Notes: generated from the sequence alone by a model not told the origin. DNA of 64,000 nt from Pardosa pseudoannulata (GCA_032207245.1 CM063504.1:83306344-83370343), one strand, 5' to 3'; shown: positions 22,416 to 37,519, counted from the stretch's first letter. Numbers and translations: made by a program.

Positions 22416-22461
22416 CAAACTTAAATTTGTTCTAATATTTATTAGAACAAATTTAAGTTTG
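22416..22461. repeat. Perfect 22-bp inverted repeat with 2-bp loop
   Basis: CAAACTTAAATTTGTTCTAA is the start of the left arm (22416-22437). The right arm (22440-22461) is its exact reverse complement. The short spacer would give a strong cruciform or hairpin. It does not belong to a recognised element. Confidence 0.9.
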
Positions 22462-22469
22462 ATGTGTAC

Positions 22470-25023
<2,554 letters not shown>

Positions 25024-25333
25024 CAAGTCGTGGTAGAGTTAAGGCAAGTGTACAACATCTTCTTATAATATAAGTTTTATTAACTCAACGTTCTTAGGAA
25101 AGCAAACTTGCGCCATTTCAATGTTCTTGGCGAGCTATGCACGTGTTGACCGCTCCATATCCACGCACCAAATAAACTTATCTGTTTGCAATCATCAAAT
25201 AGCTCAGAAATGCTTCCGCCTGAATTATTCTGAAAGCTTCTGAAAGCTTATATTCTTTTTCATTTATTTTATATAAAAAGAGTCTTTTTTTTTTAATCAT
25301 TTTTAAAGTACATAATTTCCAACTATTTTTTAG

Positions 25334-25336
<3 letters not shown>

Positions 25337-25369
<33 letters not shown>

Positions 25370-25390
25370 TATATAATATATATAATATAT

Positions 25391-25425
<35 letters not shown>

Positions 25426-25442
25426 ATATATATGTATATATA

Positions 25443-25473
<31 letters not shown>

Positions 25474-25506
25474 TAAATATATATATATTTATATATATAT
25501 ATAACA
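25337..25506. repeat. Compound CA/TA/TG microsatellite
   Basis: (CA)n at 25338-25367, then TA-rich and TG-rich dinucleotide blocks. The 95- and 60-residue minus-strand frames rich in Tyr-Ile and Val-Cys are translations of this microsatellite and not genes. Confidence 0.95.
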
Positions 25507-26560
25507 CAGTGGCGTACACAGAATTTTTTCAAGGGAGGTTCATAGTTCTGAAAAATAATAGCCCGCATAATTTCTACTAAAATTTTTATTTTTGCCCTGT
25601 ATGCACACACATGCGCGCATGATATAGATAGACAATGTATAAAATGAAACTTAATAATTCCTTCTATATTTTATCATTTTTATTTAAGTTCAAGAATCAA
25701 AATCAACAATTTTATCTTACTTACAAAAAAAAAAAAAAAAAAAAAAAAAACTTTCTTTTAATTCAAATTTAATTATATATTCGCTTATTAAATTTACTCT
25801 TGTAGTAGGGTTATTCAAAAACAGCTCTTTGTCGATAAAATAAATTATCATCGTGATAAATTCATTTTTTATTAAATCTTAGACTAGTACATAAAGAACA
25901 GAGTGTATATGAGACGATTTCTTTTCAAAATCAGTGCCGCGTACTGCAAAACTTGCAAGGAGAATAAATCATGTCAGATTAAATTAAAAACTAGATATAT
26001 GTTGCACTTTAAACATCGAAGTACTTTCCCCGGATATTTTCTACCAAAAGATATATAGTGACTCTGAATACTGTTCGAAACAAACATTTCAGAATCTTCG
26101 ACATAAATCTATGCATTTCCCCACTGCTGTAACAATAAACATTTCAAACGTACAGCACTTCCAAAAAGGGAAAAAAAAAAGAATTTTAGCAGAATTCATG
26201 ACAACCATTTTCAGCAGTATGTCGTGTCATGTTCTGGAATTCATTCACCATTCATTCATGCGTTTTACCTTCATAAATAGCCGCTTTATCCTCGCTAACA
26301 GCAGCGGAGAAAACTAACCTTTTCAGGTTCGCTGGTTTATGCTGCAGCCGGCTTGCGAAAGCTGGCCAAAAAATCGCCGATTTTTATCTTCCTCTATTTA
26401 TTATTATTATTCCTTTTTTTTTTCCCTAAAGGGAAATGTCAGCGTGTTACGATGGTATTACGACGCTGGGGTGAATCGGGGCGCTACCTTCTGGTAAAAG
26501 ATAAAATTATGAATGAAAATGATAAACATTGAATAATTTAAATTTTTTTTTTCTTCTGTG
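25507..26560. other. Unassigned stretch with poly-A tract
   Basis: Starts with GTGGCGTACACAGAATTTTTT, similar to the GGCGTAGC motif of other repeats here. A ~26-bp poly-A lies at 25725-25750. 26.2-26.5 kb is less AT-rich but has no recognised domain. Confidence 0.35.
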
Positions 26561-26564
26561 CAAA

Positions 26565-27900
26565 GTAGAATTTGTTTTCTTTACTGATAGAATAAGAATG
26601 TAGAAATGCTGTCAGAGATAAAAGAATGTAGAACTAATTTTACTCAAAGTTTGGAGAAGATACAAGGATAGATGTAAAAGAACATAGCAATGAAATAATT
26701 TAGATTCAATGGATATTTTTTCTTAGTATGGTAGATTAATTTTAAACTTTACAGATATGACTAAAGAATGTTAAGAAAAGCTGTCAAAAGTGGAAATAAA
26801 AATGTAGAACGAATTTTACTCAAAGTTTGGAGAAGATGCAAGGATAAGTGTACAAAAACATACCAATGGAATAATTTAGATTTTGTGGATATTTTTTCTT
26901 CTGCATATAAAATATGGTAGATTAATTTTAAACTTTACTGATAGGAATAAAGAATGCTTAGAAACGCTGTCAAAAGTGGAAATAAAAATGTAGAACTAAT
27001 TTTACTCAAAGTTTGGAGAAGATGCAAGGATAGATGTAAAAGAACATAGCAATGAAATAATTTAGATTCTGTGGATATTTTTTCTTAGTATGGTAGATTA
27101 ATTTTAAACTTTACTGATAGGAATAAAGAATGCTGAGAAACGCTTTCCAAACTGGAAATAAAAATGTAGAACTAATTTTACTTAAAGTTTGGAGAAGATG
27201 CAAGGATAAGTGTAAAAGAACATAGTAATGGAATGATTTGGATTCTGTGGATATTTTTTCTTCTACATATGAAGTATGGTAGATTAATTTTAAACTTTAC
27301 TGATAGGAATAAAGAATGCTGAGAAATGCTGTCAAAAGTGGAAATAAAAATGTAGAACTAATTTTACTCAAAGTTTGGAGAAGATGCAAGGATAAGTGTA
27401 CAAAAACATACCAATGGAATAATTTAGATTTTGTGGATATTTTTTCTTCTGCATATAAAATATGGTAGATTAATTTTTACTGATAGGAATAAAGAATGCT
27501 GAGAAATGCTGTCAAAAGTGGAAATAAAAATGTAGAACTAATTTTACTCAAAGTTTGGAGAAGATGCAAGGATAAATGTAAAAGAACATAGCAATGAAAT
27601 AATTTAGATTCTGTGGATATATTTTCTTAGTTTGGTAGATTAATTTTAAACTTTACTGATAGGAATGAAGAATGCTGAGAAGCGCTGTCAAAAGTGGGAA
27701 AAAATGTAGAACTAATTTTATTCAAAGTTTGAAGAAGATGCAAGGATAAGTAAAAAAGAACATAGTAATGGATTAATTTCGATTTTGCGGATAGTTTTTC
27801 TTCTGCATATAAAGCATGGTAGATTAATTTTAAATTTTACTGATAGGAATAAAGAATGCTGAGAAACGCTGTCAAAAGTGGAAATAAAAATGTAGAATTC
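26565..27900. repeat. Tandem array, ~181-bp unit, about 7 copies
   Basis: AAAGTTTGGAGAAGATGCAA, with small variants, recurs at about 26647, 26825, 27005, 27187, 27371, 27552 and 27725, a spacing of 173-184 bp. Units also share AAATGTAGAACTAATTTTAC, GTGGATATTTTTTCTT and TTTACTGATAGGAATAAAG. Some copies lack the CTGCATATAAA block. No coding constraint is seen. Confidence 0.95.
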
Positions 27901-28790
27901 ATTTGGTATAGTAAAAATAATGTAGTCTCAAGGGTTTAGAGAAATTGGGAAAGTGGTTATAAAGGAAGGCATGATTATAATTGCAAAAGAATATAATTAT
28001 GAAATTTATAGTTTGTGGGTATTTTTTTCTTTCTCCGTATAAACGGTGAGTTATTTCTTTTAAACTTTACAGATGTGAACAAATAATGCAGAGAAATGAT
28101 GTCAACAGGAAGATAAGAATGTAGAATTAATTTTATCCTAGGATTGCAGAAAGTGTGAATATAGTTATAAAGAAAAATTATAATCATAAAAGATGTGAAT
28201 ATAATTCTAAAGGAATGCGGGAATACAATTATAAAATATGTGAAAATAATCAAAAAGGAATATGTGAGTATAATTATAAAAGAAGATAAAAATTATAAAA
28301 TTTATATTTTGTGGGGCAACTTTTTTTTCCGTTTAAAGCACGGTGAGTTATTTCTTTTAAACTTTACAGATGTGAACAAATAATGCAATCAAATGATGTC
28401 AATAGAAAGATAAGAATGTAGAATTAATTTTATCCAAGGAATGGATAAAATTAAGTATAGTTTTATTAGTTTTTATAGTTAGATTTTATAGTTAAAAAGA
28501 AAAATTATAATCATAAAAGATGTGAATATAATTGTGAAGGAATAGGTGAATATAATTATAAAATATATGGAAATAATCAAAAGGGAATGTGTGAATTATA
28601 AAAGAAGATTATAATTATAAAATTTATAATTTGCAGGGCAACTTTTTTTCTTTCTCCGTTTAAAGCACGGTGAGTTATTTCTTTAAAACTTTACTGATGC
28701 GAGCAAATAAAGCAGAGAAATGGTGTCAAAAGAAAGAAAAAAATGTAGAAGTAATTTTACTCAACGATTTGAGAAGGTGTTAATACAATT
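27901..28790. repeat. Diverged higher-order array, ~300-bp unit
   Basis: The ~181-bp unit continues in altered form, expanded by (A)TATAATTATAAAA-type blocks. GTGAGTTATTTCTTTTAAAC recurs near 28047, 28343 and 28671. The units have acquired internal short repeats, which indicates an older or separately amplified edge. Confidence 0.8.
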
Positions 28791-30679
28791 AATTATACAG
28801 GAAAATGACCAAAGTAATTTTTTTTTAAGATGAAGCTATGTATTTAAAAATACCATATCTATGAAGGTGTTTTTTCTTTTTATTGAATTTCTGTAGATTC
28901 AAGAAGTTGAACAATTAAACACTACTTCATATTTCACAATATCTAGTCGAAGTTATAGTCACTCGAAAAATTTTGTCGCAATAACTGTCTCTTTAATCAC
29001 ATTAAAAATTCAGTTAAAAGAGTTTGTTTTAATAGCTCTCAAAATTTCATTATTATAAATTTTTAATCACATATCCCAATAAAAAAATAAACAAAAAAAA
29101 AGTTTTTTTTTTTTTTTTTGAGTACGAGAAAAGGATATCAGAAAAACATAAAGAATTTTATTTTATGTATTTCTGCTTCATTTTTGTCATGCTTACGAGA
29201 TCTTAAGTATTTATTATGGAAATTACTCATTTAGCATATTCCATTACTTTTTCTATTAGTTATACATTTGTTTTTATGCAATTATTTCAATTGTTATTAC
29301 CACCAACATCCTCTGCCGTTTAGTTTTTAAACTTATATCTTGGTATCACAATTCGTGCGAAGTTCCCTAAGTTATCAGATGTTCAACATACGTTATCTGC
29401 TTGAAATCATGAATTTATCCGCGAGCGAAAGATTCCTGAAACATGACTTACAGAGAAAACTCGTCTGCTTCCGTCTTGTTTTCCTGAATCGTAATGTTTG
29501 AGGAAAATATTTGGTTAGTTTCTCTGGACAGATGCGTCCTAAAAACTGAAATTAATATTTCATATGTCATGTATATATCTTGAAAGCATTCCTTAGTTCA
29601 AGACCATTCTCACCATTATTGATTAGAGCAAATCGGGACTTATTTATAACAGTACTCATTTTTTTTTTATTCATGACCCCTTTTTATCATTAAACTAGGT
29701 TTTAAATATAAAAACATGATATAAAAATAAATATTTTGCCAAAAAAATATTTTTTTAGTAAACACTATTACATAGGAAATGAAATTGTTTCAGCACTTTA
29801 ATGCTGTATTTTCACATCCACCGAAATAAGTGCTTCACTGTTTAAATATTGTGCAAAGGTCTTTGTGTAAAAATTTTAATGAATAATTTTTATTTGGTAT
29901 TTAAATAAAAAGGCATCAAAATTTTCAATGTCAACTATGCATGCGTTAATGAAAGAAAATAAAGTTCAAGTGCATGTGCTTGTTTGTTGTATAACAAACC
30001 TTGGTACAATATTTTGCATTGGTAGGTGTAAAGCCTCTTAACCTTTGACGATAATTTGATTTAATAGATTGTTGAAACTCACCTAAGTATATGATGCGTT
30101 AAATGAGTGAAAAAATATTATGACTAATGTTTCATTAAATTTATGTGATACTACTAAATTAAATTTTCGCGACGAAAACATTTCGTTTTACGACATCCAT
30201 TTATGGTTGTGACTACAGTTTAAGAAACTTTAATATCGTAAAATTTAGAAAAATTGGAAAAATGAGTTTTGTCTTCCTTCCTTTCTTTCTTTCTTTTTTG
30301 TGTGTGTGAGAGAGAGGGGGGGGATTTAAGACTATTTTGATCTCACATGTATGTCAAAAAGATATCTGGATCACATGGGATATCCTAGGTCCTAGACCGT
30401 TAAAGGATTTGTAACCTAACAACTAGTGGGATCATAACAGTAGAGGACCTATGTACAGACTAAAAACAAAATCTTGAATAAAGGAAGATGAAAGGCAAAA
30501 AAAAGGAACCTAAATCAGTAGAGTTTTTCTAAAGCATTGTTGAAATTAAAATTGTTTAATGCATTAGTAATAGGTGATTAAAAATTTATAGATTCTTGAT
30601 AAATTTGAGATCAGATATTGTGATATAAATTAGGCAAAATGTTTTCATATATGCATTCTTTGTTGCATTCATTGAATAT
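28791..30679. other. AT-rich stretch, no gene seen
   Basis: Contains poly-T at 29104-29119, a TTCC/TTCT tract and a TG/GA-rich tract at 30276-30325. No transposon ends or coding frames were recognised. Confidence 0.4.
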
Positions 30680-32435
30680 AAAAAACAATTGATCGAAATC
30701 ATGTATGTAAGTGAAATCTACCATATCTAATGATTAAAAGAATACTAACTCAATCTAAGCATCAAGAAAAAAAAAGAGATTTATACATCCATTTCCCATG
30801 CATTTTTTGTTTTTTGTACTCATTGTTCTTAAATTCCATCCCCTTGAAAAACAATTGATCGAAGTTCCACTGCATGTATATGGCGTTTAATCTACGGTTA
30901 CTCTAATCGACTATGGTGAGACGAAACCTACCAACTCAAAACTCTAAGAGCACCAAGAAAAAAGGGATTTCTACATCCATTTCCCATGCATTCTTAGTTT
31001 TCTGTATTCATTTATTTTTAATTTCCATCCCCTTGAAAAACAATGGATCGAAGTTCCACTGTATGTAAAGGGTTTTAAATCTACGATTACTCTAATCTAC
31101 TATGGTGAAGTGAAAACTACTAACTCAAAACTCTGAGAGCAGAAAGAAAAAAGGAATTTCTACATCCATATCCGGTGCATTCTTTGTTTTCCCTTAATCA
31201 TTGTTCTTAATTTCCATCCCTTGTAAAACAAATTATCGAAGTTCCACTGCATGCATGTGGCGTTTAATCTACGATTACTCTAATCGACTATGGTGAGACG
31301 AAATCTACTAACTAAAAGCTTTAGGTGCATCAAGTAAAAAGGGATTTCTACATCCATTTCCCGTGCATTCTTTGTTTTCCCGTAATCATTGTTCTTAATT
31401 TCCATCCCCTTGAAAAACAATTGATCGAAGTTCCACTGCTTGTATGTGGCGTTTAATCTACGATTACTCTAATCGACTATGGTGTAGCGAAAACTACTAA
31501 CTCAAAACTCTAAGAGCAGAAAAAAAAAGAGATTTCTACATCAATATCCAGTGCATTCTTTGTTTTCCCTTAATCATTGTTCTTAATTTCCATCCCTTAA
31601 AAAACAAATTATCGAAGTTCCTTTGCATGCATGTGGTGTTTAATCTACGATTACTCTAATCAACTATGGTGAGACGAAACCTACTAACTCAAAACTCTAA
31701 AAATACCAAGAGAGAAGGGGTTTCTACACCCATTTCCCATGCATACTTTGTTTTCCTGTACTCCTTGTTTTTAATTTCCATCCCCTTAAAAAATAATTGA
31801 TCGAAGTTCCACTGTGTGCATGTGGCATTTAATTTACGATTATTCTAATCTACTATGGTGAGACGAAACCTACTAACTCAAAACTCTAAGAACACCATGA
31901 AAAAGGGGTTTTCTACATCCTTTTTTCGTGCATTCTCTGTTTTCCCGTACTCATTGTTCTGAATTTCCATCCCTTTGAAAAACAATTGATCGAAGTTCTA
32001 CTGCATGTGGCGTTTAATCTACGATTACTCTAATCGACTATGGTGAGACGAAACCTACTAACTCAAAACTGTAAGAGCACCAAGAGAAAAGGGATTTCTA
32101 CATCCATTTCCCATGCATTCTTTATTTTCCCGTACTCATTGTTCTTAATTTCCATCCCCTTGAAAAACAATTGATCGAAGTTCCACTGCGTGTATGTGGC
32201 GTTTAATCTATGACTACTCTAATCGACTATGGTGAGACGAACCTACTAACTCAAAACTCTAAGAGCACCAATAAAAAAGGGATTTCGACATCCATTTCCC
32301 ATGCATTCTTTGTTTTCCCATATTCATTGTTCTTAATTTCAATTCCCTTGAAAAACAATTGATCTAAGTTCCACTGCGTGTATGTGGCGTTTAATCTATG
32401 ACTACTCTAATCGACTATGGTGAGACGAAGCCTAC
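30680..32435. repeat. Tandem array, ~186-bp unit, about 9 copies
   Basis: ATTACTCTAATCGACTATGG, with variants, recurs at about 30897, 31083, 31271, 31462, 31648, 31837, 32022, 32208 and 32396, so the period is 185-191 bp. Units share TTTCTACATCCATTTCCC, TGCATTCTTTGTTTTCCC and AACAATTGATCGAAGTTCC. A more diverged copy leads the array near 30680-30775. Copies look homogenised in the centre. Confidence 0.95.
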
Positions 32436-33778
32436 AGCAAGTAGCATGAAAACGGAAATTAAAAATGAGCTATATATTTTGTACAATAAAATCACCATAG
32501 ACATTTTATAATTAATCTTACAGTAATTGCTGCATAATTGTACTATAGTTAATCATCAATTGCCTCTAGCTGGTTGTAGTGAGACTGGTTCTTAATTCGC
32601 CAAATTTAATCATAAATTGCACATTGTTTTTATTCTAATAGAGCACAAAATTTAATTTAAATCTTTATATACACATCAAAATTACAACGAAGACCACTTT
32701 TCCTTTTTTTTTTTTTCTAACGAGATCAAATTCTTCACAATATTTTGCCTAACTATTAACTAAGAACTTTCATTTCTGATAAAGTAAGATTTTAAAAATC
32801 CATACACTATAGAGTTAATAGTTTAAAACTAGATCAATTAGCAGGACAACCCCACCGTAAAATTACCGAACAGCAGCTACTTAATTCTCCGATGAGAGTG
32901 ACGAAAGTGTTTCATTAACGATACGTTGGTGGAACAAATTTTAGAATAAAATCTTATCACCAGTAAATTCTTTCGCTAACAAAGCCCCCGCGCGAATCGG
33001 GAAAAGCTCAACAAATCGTTTAGGGTAGCTCGTTCTATCTCACACTCTGATAGCACGCTTCGGCTGAAAAAGAATTTTTTCCTACTAACTTCTACTACCC
33101 CTATCAGCAGAACTGGCGATGTTCCAAGAACATCAGCCGGGCTTTAGGAGGTACCGTGGTGTTGTGCATGTCCTTGGATTTTCCGACATTTTAAATCTGA
33201 GCATTTTTCCGACGTGCTAGCAGAACGATTGCATTTCATTTTCTTGGACAGAAAAAGTGTTGAAAGGGGGCCAACGTAATCAAAACTTGTAAATTTTGAG
33301 GGTTTTGTTTGTATTGCAGGGCGGCAATTCAAAAGAAAAACTGTGATAGGTATTTGCACAGAATAAATACGATTCTGATTTTAAAAACGCTCGAGGAGGA
33401 AGGGGGAGACTTTTCGTTTACCATACTATTTTTATGAAGACGGGAAAGCACGTTCTGGCAGACGGTTTATGAGATAATGTAACGTGACACATAAAACTTG
33501 GCGCATTATTTTGATTTTGACAAGAAAAGGAAACTTTTATTTTCTCATTGCAACATTTAATATTAAGACTTTTAATAAGAGACAGATAAAGTCAAATCAG
33601 TTGGAGTGATGCAAATATATTTTAACAAGCATATGAAATATAAGAATGTTAATATTTAATAAGATTGTTTAAATGCATTAATTTAATGCTTCACGTTAAA
33701 CTTGCAAATTCAAATTTAAACGCTTGACTAATTATATGTGCCCAAGTTATTATTAGTTTTATTTTACGATTAAATCAA
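32436..33778. other. Unassigned stretch
   Basis: 33.0-33.4 kb is less AT-rich and includes a 71-residue minus frame (33144-33359) without a recognised domain. Nothing else was identified. Confidence 0.35.
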
Positions 33779-33928
33779 GATTTGGTATGATTGAAGCACT
33801 GTGGGCTACTGTTTTGCTACAAGAGGCAAATGAGATAGGAACCTACTGCTTAAAGCTCATTCCGAACGGCTACAAACATCCAAGCTATTAGAGGGATTCG
33901 AATCCACGAACTTCAATACCAAGTAAGG
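33779..33928 (-). mobile_element. tRNA-derived SINE, family 1
   Basis: On the minus strand the B-box-like GGATTCGAATCCCTCTA is followed by GTAGCCGTTCGGAATGAGCT and TTTAAGCAGTAGGTTCC. The 5' A-box part is truncated where it meets the next SINE head to head. Confidence 0.85.
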
Positions 33929-34115
33929 CTGAACGATAGCCGAATGGTAGAGCGCTACTCTTCGGAACCGGAGTCAGTGGGTTCGAATCCCGCTGCTAGC
34001 ATAGGTGTTCGTAGCCGTTCGGAATCGGCTTTAAGCAGTATGTCCCGGTCTCATTAGCCCTCGTGAGCAAAACAGCAGACCGTAGTGCTCCAAAAACACC
34101 AAACCAAACCAAACT
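33929..34115 (+). mobile_element. tRNA-derived SINE, family 1 (full-length)
   Basis: Head: GAACGATAGCCGAATGGTAG (A-box region), then GTGGGTTCGAATCCCGC (B box). Body: GTAGCCGTTCGGAATCGGCT, TAAGCAGTATGTCCCGGTC. Tail: ACCAAACCAAACCAAA. These internal boxes are the RNA polymerase III promoter expected for a tRNA-derived SINE. The 60-residue minus frame across it is incidental. Confidence 0.9.
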
Positions 34116-34398
34116 AAATAACAGCGGCAAACCCATTCGACCATCGTACAGCGATCGAGTCATGTTTAAGTACAGCATTAAAATATGTTTGAGTATGTGC
34201 GTGTGTGTATGCGTGTAGAAGTTGAGCAGTACGGTTTTATACGTTTCTTCCAGATTTTTTTATTTCTCTTTATGGCCCGAACCGTATGACTCTGTTTTTT
34301 GATACCTATGAATGTCTGCAACGGGATTTGAACTCACTGCAGACGTTTATGTTTGGAATTAACTAACTTTAAGCATTGGGTCTCAGTCTAATAAAAAT

Positions 34399-34577
34399 CG
34401 CCGAACAATGGCCAATTGGTTAGGGTGCTGGCCTTTAGGACCGGAGTTCGTGAGTTTGAATCCCATAGTGGCATGGATATTCATAGCCGTTCGGAATCGT
34501 CTTTAAGCTGTAGGTCCCGGTCTCATTAGCCCTCGTGTTGCAAAAAGTAGACGGTAGCACTCCAAACCAAACCAAAC
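34399..34577 (+). mobile_element. tRNA-derived SINE, family 1, with target duplication
   Basis: Head GCCGAACAATGGCCAATTGG, B-box region degraded to GAGTTTGAATCCC, body through GTCTCATTAGCCCTCGTG and tail ACCAAACCAAAC. It is flanked by CTAATAAAAAT (34388-34398) and CTAATAAGAAT (34578-34588), a target duplication with one mismatch. That length fits LINE-mediated retrotransposition. Confidence 0.9.
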
Positions 34578-34907
34578 CTAATAAGAATTCGTTTATTTAA
34601 TAAAAAAAAGACCATTGCTCCAAACTAAATTAAGCCACACTGTTAGGAGGTGGGTCGTAACCTGCTCGACTACTTTTACAGGAGCAGATATTGTGTGTTC
34701 TTTCTAAGAAGCAGTCTCATCGACATGATTAACATTTAACACTCTTATTAATTTAAAGTAGACATAGACATATAAGACAAAATGGTCAACACCATAATCA
34801 TGTCAGAACCATCATAAATTAAATCATGCTGAGCGGTCCGCACAAGTCCGAACGGTCAGCCAATTTAAGCCCAAACCTCCTACCATCTTCGATGTCGGAT
34901 AGCGAGA

Positions 34908-35012
34908 ATGTCTAGTCTAATATAGTTTAGTCTAGTCTAGCCCAGTCTAGTGTACTCTAGTCTAGTACAGTCTAGTCTAGTCCAGTCCAGTCTAGTCCAA
35001 TCCAATCTATCC
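34908..35012. repeat. Pentanucleotide-type repeat (TCTAG/TCCAG)n
   Basis: About 100 bp of imperfect TCTAG, TCCAG and TCTAAT units (GTCTAGTCTAGCCCAGTCTA). Confidence 0.9.
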
Positions 35013-35457
35013 CTGGTATCCGATTTTCGGTCGCACCTTTGCGCCGTTACAAAAACACATCGGAACCGCTTATGGTACATTCCATTGGTTCAAAAAAGAT
35101 TGTAAACCAGATTGTAAAGCAGTTGCGAAGTGGACCCAATGAATCATGCTCCAACGGTCTTACAATATTATTCTAAAAATAAATTCATTCTTTAGAAGTC
35201 CTTCACCTTTGTATGCATACATACACTCGTAAGCACATGAACTTGTGAGTGTTCATATTAACATTGGCGAGTTACGGGCTTGTGTGCCTTTTAAAATATG
35301 GACGTCTCGAATTCAATCCTTCCTCAGCCAACAACCGTTTGAACGCCAGTTTATAGTTCAATGTCTTTTATCGTAATCTGAAGATATCACAGATATACAT
35401 ATGTCACTTTCCGTCGAATCTCAAATTGACAGATCAAGACCTGTCAATGTATCTTTT

Positions 35458-35638
35458 AGGTTTGGTTTGGTTTGGAGTGCTACGGTCTACTTTTTGCTAC
35501 ACGAGGGCTCATGAGACCGGGACCTACAGTTTAAAGCCGATTCCGAAAGGCTATGAACATCCATGCCACAGTGAGATTCGAACCCACGAACTCCGATACT
35601 GAAGGCCAGTACCCTAACCAATCGGCCATCGTTCGGCC
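35458..35638 (-). mobile_element. tRNA-derived SINE, family 1, in a datable site
   Basis: A full-length minus-strand copy: head GGCCGAACGATGGCCGATTG, B box GGGTTCGAATCTCAC, tail ACCAAACCAAACC. It is flanked by AATGTATCTTTT (35446-35457) and AATGTATATTTT (35639-35650). The other arm of the surrounding inverted duplication has the uninterrupted site CAATGCATCTTTTA, so the SINE arrived after the duplication. Confidence 0.93.
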
Positions 35639-35946
35639 AATGTATATTTTAGAGAATTTCAAAAGATTGCTGAAATTAAGAGAAAGATTTACCGTATTTA
35701 ATCGTTTATAGCGCGTACTTTACTTTATAAAATTTAAGGGGTAAATCAATAGCAGGGTTTCAGTTACTATGAGGGGATTTTAGAGTCTGAAATAAGATAT
35801 TGTATACCCTTTCTTTATTACAGGATGTTATATGAGACATTGTATTTCATTATTCCTCTTCGTTCTATAATAAAAGAGCGTTTTGTAACAAAGTGGAATA
35901 AAACGGAGAAGAGAGCTAGTTATAATTAGTAGATCAAATAGTTTAA

Positions 35947-36168
35947 CCCTTAATTTGAGAAGATGTTTTTTCAAATATTTTTAAATTTCTGTTATTTTCC
36001 CATGTCTGTATAGACATTAGGATCTCTGTAAAATAAACAAAAAAAAATTTATCATTTTCCATTTTTGAGATAATTAATGTCCGCTGTGGCTAACACTGAC
36101 AATTATGTTATATAGTAGTTATAAATATACATGCCCGGTATAGCGGCCAGACTTAGCCAAATTAAGGG
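35947..36168. mobile_element. piggyBac-type MITE (222 bp)
   Basis: TTAA at both edges (35943-35946, 36169-36172) and a perfect 11-bp inverted repeat, CCCTTAATTTG / CAAATTAAGGG. The TTAA target and C-rich ends are those of piggyBac elements. It is non-coding and lies in the loop of the inverted duplication. Confidence 0.85.
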
Positions 36169-36989
36169 TTAAGTTGCAGTAGTGCAGATTGGAAAAGAAA
36201 ATTAGAATTGCTCTTCAAGTAGAAAAGTCAGCCATCAAAGCTAATACAGTTCCTAGCAGTGTTGTGTAAACGAAGTGCAGTAGTAATGCAATATAGATTA
36301 TTGAGAAAGATTTTTTACTTTTTAAATTTCTTCCTTGAATACCTGTTTTTATTCATACATATATTGGGTGATTACAGGGAGCAGTAAAAATTATTCCTTG
36401 TATAATGCGCAATTTGAGTCTTCTCCTTAAATTTTTTTAAAATTAAAGTACTCGCTATAAACGAGTAAATACTGTAAATCCATCTTTAAATTCCAGCGAT
36501 TTTTTAAATTCTTTAAAAGATGCATTGACAGGTCTTGATCTGTCAGTTTGTGATACCACTGAAAATGCCATATGTATATCTGTGGTATCTTCAGATTACG
36601 ATAAAACGCATTGAACGATAAAATGGAGTTCAATCGGTTGTTGGCAGAGGAATGAATGAATACGAGGCGTTCATATCTTCAAAAGCAAAATCCCGTGACT
36701 CGGCAATGTTAATATGTACACGCACGAGTTCGTGTGCTTACGAATGTATGTATGGGTGTAGTTGAGCATCTACCCATCGTTTTTTCAACGGGAAAGGAAT
36801 GGAAACGATGGATTCGAGAAATGAAATTTAGAAATTCTATAAAATATGTGATTATGAATAAATAATTATTTTATTACGTTGGTAAATAAACTACCGCCTG
36901 TTTTTTTTCACATTCCGTATGACATTAAATGTTTTTAGCATGACTTTTGTGATAATTCAAAAGAGGATATTTTGTTCTATCAAAACCTA

Positions 36990-37305
36990 CCCAGATAGCA
37001 TACATACTTGCAGCAAGTTTGATTTTTTTTCGGGATAATATCTTGTCATAACAAATTTGACGTGGCAAACTTACAGCAAAACTCCTGCAATTTAGACGAA
37101 ACGTAGAGCGATCAAACCTTTGCAACGCTATATTGCTGCAAAACTGTGGCAAACTTGTCAGAACCACCTTGAATAAAGCGAAAATTCTTCGACTTGCTGC
37201 AGTCTTGCTTTAAACTTGCAGACTTGTCATGCTGAACTTGCTGCAAGTTTGCAGGCTTGCAAAGCAAGACTGCAAGTCTGCGGCAAACTAAATTTGCTAT
37301 CTGGG
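36990..37305. mobile_element. TA-flanked MITE (316 bp)
   Basis: Ends CCCAGATAGCA and TGCTATCTGGG form an 11-bp perfect inverted repeat with TA on both sides (36988-36989, 37306-37307). The interior is rich in CTTGCAG/GCAAGT motifs and has a further inverted pair around 37190-37290 (GCAGTCTTGCTT / AAGCAAGACTGC). It is non-coding. TA targeting suggests a Tc1/mariner-related helper, but the termini match no family I can name. Confidence 0.8.
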
Positions 37306-37519
37306 TATGCTTTCTATTTTTGTTCCAGTTAATTTATGTTAATTTTCAGATCATTAAAATGGAATGTCAAGTTCAGAAAAATTATCTTTTTCGACATGTC
37401 TTTCTTTTTGTTTTTAATCAAGGTTCTAAAGCCCCAAAAACTGCTCGTGACATCTGTGCTCTGTATGAAATGAATGCCATAGCTGAAAGAAACATTTGTG
37501 AATAGTGTTCCAAGTTTCA

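Larger units (their letters stand above)
35210..36770. repeat. Long inverted duplication with SINE and MITE insertions
   Basis: 35210-35740 (excluding the inserted SINE) is the reverse complement of 36415-36770 over about 340 bp. Landmarks in the left arm are ATTAACATTGGCGAG, CGTAATCTGAAGAT, CAGATCAAGACCTGTCAATG and CGTTTATAGCG. The right arm has the same in inverse order with moderate divergence. The ~675-bp spacer holds a piggyBac-type MITE. Both arms would make a hairpin RNA if transcribed through. The right arm contains a 68-residue minus frame with no recognised domain. Confidence 0.85.

Noticed and set aside
25323..25610. Tyr-Ile and Val-Cys rich small proteins
   Set aside because: Translation of CA/TA/TG microsatellites.
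30036..30420. piggyBac-type MITE starting at TTAACCTTTGACG
   Set aside because: No inverted counterpart with TTAA was found on the right.
30680..32435. Regular repeats as a CRISPR array
   Set aside because: The whole ~186-bp unit repeats without unique spacers, and the setting is eukaryotic.
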